Source of the DNA: CAZADA01 sp964636945
Lineage (GTDB): Bacteria; Pseudomonadota; Alphaproteobacteria; Caulobacterales; Maricaulaceae
Direction of reading: 5' to 3'
Assembly: GCA_964636945.1 (NCBI GenBank)
Contig: CAZWVH010000076.1
Location: forward strand, 1-12,549
Length of the DNA: 12,549 bases
Shown here: one piece after another, positions 6,869-12,549 of the stretch
Layout of the letters: the number at the start of each line of letters is the position of its first letter
How positions within the stretch are numbered: position 1 is the first letter of the stretch
The notes under the pieces: model-generated
What the model was told of the DNA's origin: nothing
The model's input: only the letters and a program-made list of their open reading frames with translations
Database searches by the model: none
Program-made: the position numbers and the translations under genes

Positions 6869-8341
6869 TCACATGTCATCTGGGAGCTGGAAATCAGGAA
6901 GACGATTCGTATTGATGGCGGACACATCCAAATCTGTCGCCGACCCGTTCTTGATGAATGCTGCCATAATGAGATCTAAGCCGTCGAAGTTCGCTGCTGA
7001 ATGCGACCCGCCCGGAAAGATAATGTGTCTTGCGTTTGGCAAGCCTGGTAGCATTTCCTCTGCGCCCTGAGGGGGTGTTGCAGGATCGAATGCGCCTGAC
7101 ACGAGAAGGACGGGTACATCGCTTTCCAAGGGAGTGAATAGGTCCTCGGGAGCCTGGCCGCGGGGCCAAACCGCAGCGACTTCCTGGAACGCGCGTGCGA
7201 TCGTATCGCCAATAAACGCGCCATTCGCGTCCGCCAGGATAAGCGCCTCGGAAAGACGGGGCGCATCTTCGGCGGCGACAATGGAGAACGTCATGCCGCC
7301 ATCGAGTTGCGTGGCGTACACAGTGGGCAATCGCGGAAGAAATTCAGCCCAGTCGGAAAAGTCGTTCTCGTTGGCGCTGGCGACCAAGCCCGGCAATCGG
7401 GCAAGCGCATAGGCGTTCATCATTTGCGCGCGGACCCCGAATACAAACGCGCCGCGCGTAATCTCGAATTGCATGGGCGCGCCAGTCATCGGGTGTTCTG
7501 TCTCGACTAACTTTGGTCTTTGCTCCAGAGCTTCGAGAACGGCGTGAAACTGACTTTCAAGATCGGGATAAGCGGATGCGCAGCCTGCGCTTGCCGCGCA
7601 TTCGGCGAACAAGCGGTCGAGGGCCCTTTGCGGTTTTTGCCCGTAAGATAAGGCGATGTTGTCATCTGGCGGGCTGACGCCCTTCATGATGACGGCCCGG
7701 GCTTTTGCGCCATATCGCTTGAGATATAGTTGCGCGACCCGGGTCCCGTATGATGTGGCGTAAATGTTGATTTGGGCGGCGTTCAGCGCGGTGCGCACCG
7801 CATCAAGATCATCCACCGCTCGTGCCGTCGTGTACTGCGTCAAGTCGGCCCTAGCCGTGAGGCGGGGGAGCGCTGCAAGCCCCCATTCTGGCGGCATGTT
7901 CGTCTCAGGGCGGACGAATAGAAGTGCCGCAGTCGGTTCGAGGGAAAGTCGATTTGAGCCGCCTACGCCGCGTTGATCTATCAGCACGACGTCACGATTC
8001 TCCCGAATTGGGGCGAAGTACTCAGCGAAAAAGCGGCGCAGGTTCGGCGCCGCGATCGCCGACTGGCCTGGCCCGCCGGGAATAATGAAAAGAGGATCAG
8101 GTTCCGGCAAATTCCCTGTCGTTTTCAGAACCATAATCCGGATGGGAATTTCGCGGCTATCCGGGACATCAGGATTCTCCAGGACGTTCAGTACATGGCA
8201 AGAGACGTCACCGCTGATTTCGTGATCGGGGCAGGCGACATCTTGCAGGGAATTGATCGACGCTTTGCCAGCTGGATTCGAGACACATGCGGAAGCGCTC
8301 CAACCAAAGGCAATTATCAAGACCAGGCAAATCTTCTTCAT
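6869..8341 (-). CDS. Exported alpha/beta hydrolase (TAP/S33 prolyl-aminopeptidase type)
   Basis: This is a 490-residue serine hydrolase carrying an N-terminal export signal. MKK and a hydrophobic core lead to SASAC, with a possible lipid-modified cysteine at 19. The -3 position is A rather than L, so a plain signal peptidase I site is also possible. The oxyanion segment is IPGGPGQS (87-94), followed by DQRGVGGS (122-129). The nucleophile is S197 in YATSYGTR, the acid D419 in SGAFDPATPP, and the base H447 in GGSHSA. This order and the TAP-like C-terminus match peptidase family S33 (tricorn-interacting-factor-like and prolyl aminopeptidases). It probably trims peptides or hydrolyses esters in the periplasm. 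The nucleophile elbow has A instead of the first G of GxSxG. It is convergent with the DnaJ-like gene. No strong ribosome-binding site is seen; GCGAGA precedes the ATG. Confidence 0.88.
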   Translation of the reverse strand: MKKICLVLIIAFGWSASACVSNPAGKASINSLQDVACPDHEISGDVSCHVLNVLENPDVPDSREIPIRIMVLKTTGNLPEPDPLFIIPGGPGQSAIAAPNLRRFFAEYFAPIRENRDVVLIDQRGVGGSNRLSLEPTAALLFVRPETNMPPEWGLAALPRLTARADLTQYTTARAVDDLDAVRTALNAAQINIYATSYGTRVAQLYLKRYGAKARAVIMKGVSPPDDNIALSYGQKPQRALDRLFAECAASAGCASAYPDLESQFHAVLEALEQRPKLVETEHPMTGAPMQFEITRGAFVFGVRAQMMNAYALARLPGLVASANENDFSDWAEFLPRLPTVYATQLDGGMTFSIVAAEDAPRLSEALILADANGAFIGDTIARAFQEVAAVWPRGQAPEDLFTPLESDVPVLLVSGAFDPATPPQGAEEMLPGLPNARHIIFPGGSHSAANFDGLDLIMAAFIKNGSATDLDVSAINTNRLPDFQLPDDM

Positions 8342-8416
8342 CTGTCATTCTCGCTTGGAAGTTACCCCAAATTTGATCGCAAACGAGCGAGTTCGATGCG
8401 AATACTCATTGGGTTT

Positions 8417-8551
8417 TTACACACCTTTTTGCCAAGGGACCAGAGATTGGAAACGTCTGGCCAAATGCTGGCTTTTGGCTGGACCGCGCCTTTGCAAACG
8501 GGCTCGGAGTACGTCCGCAACGAGGATCAAATCGTCCTGTGTGCCAGCGTC
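8417..8551 (-). pseudogene. Possible remnant ORF, 44 codons, no start codon
   Basis: Between an in-frame TAG (8554-8552) and the TAA at 8419-8417, the minus strand encodes 44 residues with a protein-like, amphipathic helical pattern: a middle part LILVADVLRARLQRR and an end ARRFQSLVPWQKGV. There is no ATG or GTG start; a TTG at codon 8 is possible. The 12-bp hairpin lies directly upstream. It may be the broken end of a gene. I do not recognise the family, and chance is possible. Confidence 0.2.
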
Positions 8552-8557
8552 CTACTT

Positions 8558-8591
8558 GGGGCGACTTAAGCTCAGTGAGTTAAGTCGCCCC
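8558..8591. terminator. Perfect 12-bp inverted repeat
   Basis: GGGGCGACTTAA (8558-8569) and TTAAGTCGCCCC (8580-8591) are exact inverted repeats around a 10-base loop. It lies 109 bases beyond the stop of the ABA4-like gene, so it could end that minus-strand transcript, but no T-tract follows on either strand. A factor-assisted terminator, an mRNA 3'-end stabiliser or the inverted repeat of a small element would also fit. Confidence 0.5.
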
Positions 8592-8699
8592 ATTTACGCC
8601 GCTCGCGGTTATTGAAACGGGCGCATAACCGGACACTCACGTGACCTGTTTTCTTCCATGACAAGAGCGCCTCATCCGGAGCATTTCGTCGATCGCCGA

Positions 8700-9152
8700 C
8701 TACACCTCCGTCCGGATGCGGCGTCGACGTAACCCCCATCGCGCCGCGCCGTATAGGAGAGCGCCGATAGGGCCTTTGAAAAACAAGATCACCAAAGCCG
8801 GCAGTGTAATAAAGCGCGGAATGGCCTGCCTCCCTCTATCTCGAACGATAAGCCCGCCGACGAACAGGGAGAAGGCCAACGCTTCGAAATAGAGAAGAAA
8901 CAAGACGTCGGGGTCGGAGAAGCGCGTTTGAATTCCTTCCAGTGAGAAAAGGCTGCCGCGCCTCGCTTGATGGTTCAGAAGTTCCTCCCAAACGGGAAGG
9001 GTCGCCAATGCTGAAGGAATAAACACACCACCAATCAAATACAGGCCCCGACCCATCCGCGCTTGCACGTTTAGGAAGAGCGCTGCAAGGATGCAAAGCC
9101 ATCCCAATAAGATCGCATTGCCGAGGATGGAGAAGAGCACGTCATTTGCCAT
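8700..9152 (-). CDS. ABA4-like (DUF4281) membrane protein
   Basis: This 150-residue integral membrane protein has four hydrophobic helices, at about 7-28, 37-56, 82-104 and 114-137. It resembles the ABA4-like/DUF4281 family, named after the plant protein needed for neoxanthin synthesis. The recognised features are FSLEGI (69-74) after the second helix, the phrase EALAFSLFVGGLIVRDRG (90-107), in which family members usually have D at the position of S95, and the terminal FFKGPIGALLYGAAR (124-138). A basic tail RRRR (142-145) closes the protein. The bacterial function is not established. The ATG lies inside the 3' end of the upstream gene (11-base overlap, different frame), which implies translational coupling to the glyoxalase-related gene. 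No carotenoid genes are nearby to support a pigment role. Confidence 0.78.
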   Translation of the reverse strand: MANDVLFSILGNAILLGWLCILAALFLNVQARMGRGLYLIGGVFIPSALATLPVWEELLNHQARRGSLFSLEGIQTRFSDPDVLFLLYFEALAFSLFVGGLIVRDRGRQAIPRFITLPALVILFFKGPIGALLYGAARWGLRRRRIRTEV

Positions 9153-9609
9153 GACGCACCCTCTCAGGCTTTGGCCGCATTTGATCTATCACCAGATGCG
9201 GTTCTCCCGTCGAGATCTTTGCGATTGATCTCCCGTTTCTACCAATGACGCCTCGAATGCGGCGACGCCATGCCGAAAAGGAAGAGAAACCGACAACGTC
9301 GATCGGTGAGTCAAACGCAATTTCGACGCGCAAGGTTTGAGGGGAAACAGCCTGAAGACCGCGCAATTCGCCTTGGAAACTGTGACCGAGATATCGTCCG
9401 GTGACCTGTTGGCCGATACAGAGTTGGAGCGACTCCTTGGTCAAAACCGCCGAAGCGGTGTTCCAATCTCGAAAACCATACTCCTTTGCGATGCGTTCGA
9501 GGGCTGCGCTGTGGGAGATCGATTCGCCGTCTAGCAGGGCTTGCTCACGATAGCGTCTGGCCTCTCGTTTGAGGCGGGCGATAGAAACCTGACGGCGCTC
9601 ATCCACCAT
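9142..9609 (-). CDS. Glyoxalase-related small protein
   Basis: This 155-residue soluble protein has two parts. Residues 8-57 (LKREARRYREQ, then ISHSAALERIAKEYGFRDWNT) match the helical glyoxalase-related domain often placed before or beside glyoxalase/bleomycin-resistance folds; the SHS..LE.IA..YG..DWN pattern is the hallmark. Residues 62-142 (GQQVTGRYLGHSFQGEL... to EPHLVIDQ) form a small beta-rich domain that in relatives follows the helical part. No metal-binding glyoxalase core is present, so enzymatic glyoxalase activity should not be assumed. The ATG has a very strong AAGGAGG six bases upstream, the best ribosome-binding site in the window. It probably leads a two-gene unit with the overlapping ABA4-like gene. 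Function unknown; a toxin or antibiotic sequestration role is speculation. Confidence 0.8.
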   Translation of the reverse strand: MVDERRQVSIARLKREARRYREQALLDGESISHSAALERIAKEYGFRDWNTASAVLTKESLQLCIGQQVTGRYLGHSFQGELRGLQAVSPQTLRVEIAFDSPIDVVGFSSFSAWRRRIRGVIGRNGRSIAKISTGEPHLVIDQMRPKPERVRHGK

Positions 9610-9884
9610 GAAGGGCCTCCTTGGATTACTCGCTGAGTGGTCGATAGGGTCCGCGTTTCTACCGGTCAGCGTCGCAAGGGGCTGGGGCGAGAAGTCTTGA
9701 AAGCTTCACCTGGCCTAACGGCTGCGGACGGCTGGGGCTTTCTCCCAAGTTTCCCATTGCGTCGGTCAACAACGATTGTCAAGCCCGCCGGTTTGGTCCG
9801 GTATCAGTCGATCAGGACGGTAAACCAAATATCATCCCAGCGTCCTAAAATCGCCCATCTCGGTCGCTCGTAATATACTCTTTG

Positions 9885-9906
9885 AGGATGAAGCCGACTT
9901 CATCCT
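9885..9906. promoter_or_regulatory. Perfect 9-bp hairpin/operator-like dyad
   Basis: AGGATGAAG (9885-9893) and CTTCATCCT (9898-9906) are exact inverted repeats around CCGA. AT-rich TAATATAC lies just to the left (9871-9878). The spacing and the AT-rich neighbour would suit an operator overlapping a promoter, read in either direction. A terminator is less likely because no T-tract follows. Confidence 0.4.
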
Positions 9907-9972
9907 ATCCAATCTGTGTCCAAGCAATTCGCCGCCAGAGGCGCCATATTTTAAGGTTAGGCAGAAACCTGG

Positions 9973-10018
9973 CGCACCGGAGGAAATGAAACTGGGAACT
10001 CTTACATCATTGTTTTTT
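9973..10018 (+). repeat. Direct repeat copy B (CACCGGAGGAAATGAAACTG)
   Basis: This is the second copy of the element at 6639-6684, in the same orientation and offset by 3334 bases, with 38 of 46 positions identical. The ATG at 9986 opens a frame to TAG 10127-10129. Its first residues, MKLGTLTSLFFR, share M-K-L-x-T-x-T-x-L-x-F with copy A; the frames then diverge completely. Together the two copies bracket the hydrolase, glyoxalase-related and ABA4-like genes. Confidence 0.7.
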
Positions 10019-10171
10019 CGCTCAATTTCTGATGTTCACCTCGCCATGAAATCCTGCCAACGGCCGGGATGGACCGAATATACGCCATTCAGGCGCGCGG
10101 CCTATCGGGCCGCATTTGGCCCATTCTAGCCCAAGAGCACCCCTTCCATGAATGACCGAGCTACGCTTCAA

Positions 10172-10197
10172 ATCAGCCGCTAGAAATTGCGGCTGAT
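10172..10197 (-). terminator. Hairpin over the CPBP stop codon
   Basis: ATCAGCCGC (10172-10180) and GCGGCTGAT (10189-10197) form a perfect 9-bp stem that spans the stop codon of the CPBP gene. On the minus strand the stem is followed by TTTGAAGC, a short and poor T-tract. It is a plausible terminator of the protease operon. Confidence 0.45.
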
Positions 10198-10902
10198 GCC
10201 AGCGATATGTCCAATGATGGCCATGGCGTCGACGAAAAAGTGGCCGATGATGGTGACCCAGAGGTTCCGGGTCCAGATGTAGTAGAGCGCAAAGAGCGAT
10301 CCGATCGTTCCCACCATTAGGACGGAGCTCATCCCGTCTTTCAGATGGTACAGGGCGAAGGCAATCTGCGTGACGATCACCGTGGTGATGGGACCCACAC
10401 CAATCCTGAGCAGGCGTTCCATCGCATAACCACGATAGATGATCTCTTCAGCGAAGCTCGCGGTGATCAAGGCGAAGGGTGCAAACCAGAGATAGAATCC
10501 CGGCGGTAGCTCAGTGGCTGTCGCGCCGTTGGGAACGCGGTCACCAAGAAGCATCGGACTGATGAGTGACCAGGCGAAAATGGCGACCATTAGAAAACCA
10601 CCAAGGCCCAACCCCGTGAAGAAGACTGATGCGTTGAGCTCCTTGAAGCCGAGGGACGCCAGGGGTTTGCGTTCCCAAAAAAGAACGATGCCGACCAGAG
10701 TTAGAGCGAACGCCCAGTCGAGCCCCTGCGCGGCGACGTTGCGCCAGACGAGATTGTCGGGAAGCAGGGAACTCGCGACCTGAGGCAGCCAGACCACCGT
10801 TGTGAGGACAAGGGCGATAAACAGCCCGACCAAGTGGCTGAGCCGCATTGGCTCGATGGGTTTCGCTGCCTCATCCCCAGCCTGGGGCGAAATTTCACTC
10901 AC
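10180..10902 (-). CDS. CPBP-family intramembrane glutamic endopeptidase
   Basis: This 240-residue polytopic membrane protein belongs to the CPBP (Abi/Rce1-like) intramembrane protease family. The three conserved motifs are present: EEIIYRG (152-158, the catalytic glutamates E152/E153 and R157), FALYH (182-186, with H186), and HFFVD (221-225, with H221 and D225). Hydrophobic helices fall at about 22-45, 62-76, 92-120, 135-150, 170-185, 193-208 and 214-232. Members cleave prenylated or small membrane peptides, or confer bacteriocin immunity; which applies here is unknown. The start is GTG and overlaps the stop of the upstream glycine-zipper gene by GTGA, so translation is coupled. That pairing makes the small peptide a natural candidate partner or substrate, by inference. 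Confidence 0.92.
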   Translation of the reverse strand: MSEISPQAGDEAAKPIEPMRLSHLVGLFIALVLTTVVWLPQVASSLLPDNLVWRNVAAQGLDWAFALTLVGIVLFWERKPLASLGFKELNASVFFTGLGLGGFLMVAIFAWSLISPMLLGDRVPNGATATELPPGFYLWFAPFALITASFAEEIIYRGYAMERLLRIGVGPITTVIVTQIAFALYHLKDGMSSVLMVGTIGSLFALYYIWTRNLWVTIIGHFFVDAMAIIGHIAGISRNF

Positions 10903-11078
10903 ACGCGGTCCGTCTCTTTCCTAGACTCCAGGATGATGGCGACGAGCAATCCAATCCCGGCACCGATCGATGGGCCAAAGACGATCCCCGAATTGATATC
11001 TCCAAAGGCGGCTCCGGCAGCCGCGCCGAAAGCGACGCCCAATCCTGTGCCTAGGGCCAAGCCTAGTCCGATCTTCAT
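10899..11078 (-). CDS. Small glycine-zipper membrane peptide
   Basis: This 59-residue protein starts with ATG at 11078 (MKIGLGLALG), with GGAGG five bases upstream. An in-frame GTG at 11090 would add four residues and would place the start upstream of this ribosome-binding site, so I reject it. The body is two hydrophobic segments, each full of GxxxG/AxxxG spacing (GLGVAFGAAAGAAFG at about 12-26; FGPSIGAGIGLLVAIIL at about 34-50), separated by DINSG, with a charged tail ESRKETDRV. Glycine zippers pack helices in oligomeric membrane proteins, and also occur in two-peptide bacteriocins and in many uncharacterised small inner-membrane proteins. It overlaps the CPBP protease start by four bases and its own start overlaps a possible upstream ORF as TGATG. 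It is too short to name confidently. Confidence 0.75.
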   Translation of the reverse strand: MKIGLGLALGTGLGVAFGAAAGAAFGDINSGIVFGPSIGAGIGLLVAIILESRKETDRV

Positions 11079-11266
11079 CACCACCTCCACTTTCGGGTCA
11101 TACCATACAGCAGATTGGTCAATTCGGAAAATTCGGTCGGCGAGAAGCAGACAGATTGCTCGGCTGGAACCGGCCCTTCTCTCGCCTTGAGCGCCCGATC
11201 GATAAATGACCGGGCCGAATTCGAACTCACCTGTTCGCTCCCTGCAGAGCTGTGGAAGCTCATCAC
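11078..11266 (-). CDS. Possible 62-residue hypothetical protein
   Basis: This open frame ends with a TGA that shares its A with the ATG of the glycine-zipper peptide (TGATG), an arrangement typical of coupled genes. The GGAGG for the next gene lies within its last codons. Its sequence is soluble and mixed (RSFIDRALKAREG, then FSPTEFSELTNLLYGM), and looks more protein-like than the antisense frames nearby. Two ATG codons stand in tandem at 11266 and 11263, but no good ribosome-binding site precedes them. It also fills the only space for the promoter of the divergent dehydrogenase. I do not recognise it; it may be a leader ORF or chance. Confidence 0.4.
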   Translation of the reverse strand: MMSFHSSAGSEQVSSNSARSFIDRALKAREGPVPAEQSVCFSPTEFSELTNLLYGMTRKWRW

Positions 11267-11337
11267 TTATCGGATCGAACGCGATGTTGTATGCAATCCA
11301 CGTATCAGGTTTCGGAATCCAGAGTTCAGGACACCCT

Positions 11338-12291
11338 ATGCTGAAAACACTTCGATGCGATCCTAAGCTCTTTGCAAAAGATCTCGCGGGTCAGGTCTAT
11401 ATCATCACCGGAGCCAACTCCGGGGCTGGCTTGGCGACCACCGAACAGCTGGTCCGTCAAGGTGCCCATGTTATAGCGGCCTGTCGCAGGGTGAACGCGG
11501 GTCAGAAAGCCGTAGAACCACTCGCCTCAGAACGAGGTTCCGTCGAGGTGGCGAAACTTGATCTAAACAGTCTCTCGTCTGTGCGGCAGTTCGCGGCCGA
11601 CTTTCAATCCAAGCACAAGCGCCTCGACGGGCTGGTGAACAATGCCGGGGTCATGCAGTGCCCGGAAGGCAAGACAGAGGACGGGGTCGAGACCCAGTTC
11701 GGCGTCAATCACCTGGCGCACTTTTTGTTGACCGAACTGCTGCTCGACACGCTCAAGGCGAGTGCGCCAAGCCGGGTCGTTTGTGTATCCAGTGTCGCCC
11801 ATGCCGGGATGATGGGTCGGCCGGGCGAGCTTCAGCTCGACGATCTGGACTTCGGCAAGCGTGGCTATGACCCAACCCTATCCTACACTCAGTCGAAGCT
11901 CGCCGTCGTACTTTATGCCCGCCACTTGGCGAAGCGTCTGGAAGGCAGCGGGGTTTCCGCCTTCTCCGTCCATCCCGGCTGGATACGCTCCAACCTTGTG
12001 CAGCACTCCATGCCGCCCTTTGTTCAGAACGTGCTGATGCGTCCCTTTGGCGGCTTTGTCGGCATGATGTCGAAAGAGGATGGTGCGCAGACTCAGCTCC
12101 ATTGCCTGCTGGACGATGACGCACCAAACCACAGTGGGGCCTACTTCAGTCAAAACAGCATTCTTTACACAGAGAAGAAAGACAAGGCCGGCGGGTGGCC
12201 GATGCGATCTCCAAACCCGCTAGCAGAGGACGATGAACTCGCCGAAGCGCTTTACCGGAAGAGCGCTGGGCTCAGCGGATTATCCGCTTGA
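11338..12291 (+). CDS. Short-chain dehydrogenase/reductase, retinol-dehydrogenase-like
   Basis: This 317-residue NAD(P)-dependent oxidoreductase has a Rossmann fold. The cofactor motif is ITGANSGAG (23-31), with A where TGANSGIG is usual. ACRR (48-51) after the second strand favours NADP(H). LDLNS (75-79) and NNAGVM (101-106) follow, then VNH (123-125), VSS (150-152), the catalytic Y183 and K187 in YTQSK, and HPGWIRSNL (212-220). Pattern and length match the RDH11-14/WWOX-like branch of SDRs, as does the extra C-terminal region with GAYFSQ. The substrate is unknown; hydrophobic alcohols or ketones are common in this branch. ATG 11338 is preferred because AGGA lies six bases before it and family members begin just before the cofactor fold. 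The frame is open back to 11206, but that extension lacks family character. It is divergent from the CPBP cluster. Confidence 0.9.
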   Translation: MLKTLRCDPKLFAKDLAGQVYIITGANSGAGLATTEQLVRQGAHVIAACRRVNAGQKAVEPLASERGSVEVAKLDLNSLSSVRQFAADFQSKHKRLDGLVNNAGVMQCPEGKTEDGVETQFGVNHLAHFLLTELLLDTLKASAPSRVVCVSSVAHAGMMGRPGELQLDDLDFGKRGYDPTLSYTQSKLAVVLYARHLAKRLEGSGVSAFSVHPGWIRSNLVQHSMPPFVQNVLMRPFGGFVGMMSKEDGAQTQLHCLLDDDAPNHSGAYFSQNSILYTEKKDKAGGWPMRSPNPLAEDDELAEALYRKSAGLSGLSA

Positions 12292-12494
12292 TACAATGGG
12301 TCCCGAGGGCAAGTCAGCTCCCCATACCTGCCGGTCAGCTTTCTCCTAGGAGCGTCGCAAATCGGCGAATTTTCGTCGATCGCGGGCGCGTCGTCGACCG
12401 TCCAAGTTGGGGCTATCCAGCCATTCGAACACTCATTGACCAATCTGCGACCAGGACTTCATATGAACACTTCCCATATAAGAAGGCTGGCTCA

Positions 12495-12549
12495 GGTGAG
12501 CTTCCCGAGACATAGGTGACGCTTCATTCCGGACACATGGGTAACACTT
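12495..12549. mobile_element. Possible insertion-sequence end with repeated binding motifs
   Basis: Three spaced copies of a related motif occur in the last 55 bases: GGTGAGCTT (12495-12503), GGTGACGCTT (12515-12524) and GGTAACACTT (12540-12549). The last two are each preceded by GACA-CAT/TA, giving GACATAGGTGACGCTT and GACACATGGGTAACACTT. Several such short direct repeats near a terminus are typical of IS21- and IS481-type element ends, where transposase binds. No transposase is in the window, so the element lies to the right or only a remnant is left. The preceding 200 bases after the dehydrogenase hold no gene. Confidence 0.4.

Larger units (their letters stand above)
8342..8699. other. 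Non-coding interval with two perfect hairpins and a possible gene remnant
   Basis: This 358-bp gap between the hydrolase start and the ABA4-like stop holds no convincing gene. It contains the 12-bp inverted repeat at 8558-8591, a 7-bp inverted repeat CGGTTAT/ATAACCG (8606-8612 with 8625-8631), and a minus-strand open stretch (8551 to 8417) without a good start codon. Overlapping plus-strand frames here are rich in W, C, R and S, and look like non-coding translation. A promoter for the hydrolase should lie in the left part, but none could be fixed. Confidence 0.5.
9610..10179. other. 570-bp gene-free interval with hairpin and repeat copy B
   Basis: This interval lies between the start of the glyoxalase-related gene and the stop of the CPBP protease gene. 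It should carry the promoter of the former. It holds the 9-bp hairpin at 9885-9906, direct-repeat copy B (9973-10018) with its doubtful 47-codon frame (9986-10129), and a 6-bp hairpin GCGGCC/GGCCGC (10097-10102 with 10108-10113) followed by ATTT. The open frame at 9637-9873 has no ribosome-binding site and low-complexity basic content, and is not taken as a gene. Confidence 0.55.

Noticed and set aside
7973..8569. Plus-strand 198-codon open frame
   Set aside because: Most of it is antisense to the N-terminal half of the hydrolase, and the part beyond that gene has no recognisable protein character.
9637..9873. Plus-strand 78-codon open frame in the gap
   Set aside because: No ribosome-binding site, an odd basic composition and no neighbour logic. 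The gap is better explained as regulatory DNA.
11206..11337. Longer dehydrogenase start
   Set aside because: The extra 44 residues are serine-rich and unlike the SDR family; ATG 11338 has AGGA six bases upstream.
12288..12515. Plus-strand 75-codon and minus-strand 63-codon open frames after the dehydrogenase
   Set aside because: Both overlap the dehydrogenase end or the IS-like repeats, lack ribosome-binding sites and show no protein pattern.

Overview
The window looks like a piece of an alphaproteobacterial chromosome, probably from the marine Hyphomonadaceae/Maricaulaceae-Caulobacterales side. This is an inference from moderately high GC, the style of the DnaJ-like, MoeA and CPBP proteins, and the Gram-negative lipoproteins. 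No single marker in the window proves the lineage. No CRISPR array, rRNA operon, phage genes or intact transposase are visible.

The left part (1-5519) is read almost wholly from the minus strand. In transcription order it holds moeA (molybdopterin molybdotransferase), a 470-residue TPR lipoprotein, a single-pass membrane protein with a coiled coil, a TerB-fold protein, a small sulfotransferase-family protein and finally tRNA-Leu(UAA). The three middle genes form a compact same-strand set of unknown function: an outer-envelope TPR lipoprotein, an inner-membrane coiled-coil protein and a cytoplasmic TerB protein. They are the best candidate for an undescribed envelope system. Just downstream of the tRNA there is an 84-bp tandem duplication that carries the tRNA 3' end and its tail; it runs to the window edge and may continue beyond it.

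A zinc-finger-less DnaJ/CbpA-type co-chaperone (5694-6614, plus strand) is divergent from moeA. To its right is a looser, accessory-looking block: an exported alpha/beta hydrolase of the TAP/prolyl-aminopeptidase type, an ABA4-like membrane protein overlapping the 3' end of a glyoxalase-related small protein, and several hundred bases of non-coding DNA with perfect hairpins. This block is bracketed by two diverged direct copies of a roughly 46-bp sequence (6639-6684 and 9973-10018).

Next comes a tightly coupled minus-strand cluster: a possible 62-residue ORF, a 59-residue glycine-zipper membrane peptide, and a CPBP intramembrane protease. The junctions are TGATG and GTGA overlaps. Divergent from it is a plus-strand short-chain dehydrogenase of the retinol-dehydrogenase-like type (11338-12291). 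The last 55 bases hold three spaced copies of a GGTRAC(R)CTT-like motif that resemble the repeated transposase-binding sites at the end of an insertion sequence; any such element would lie outside the window or be a remnant.
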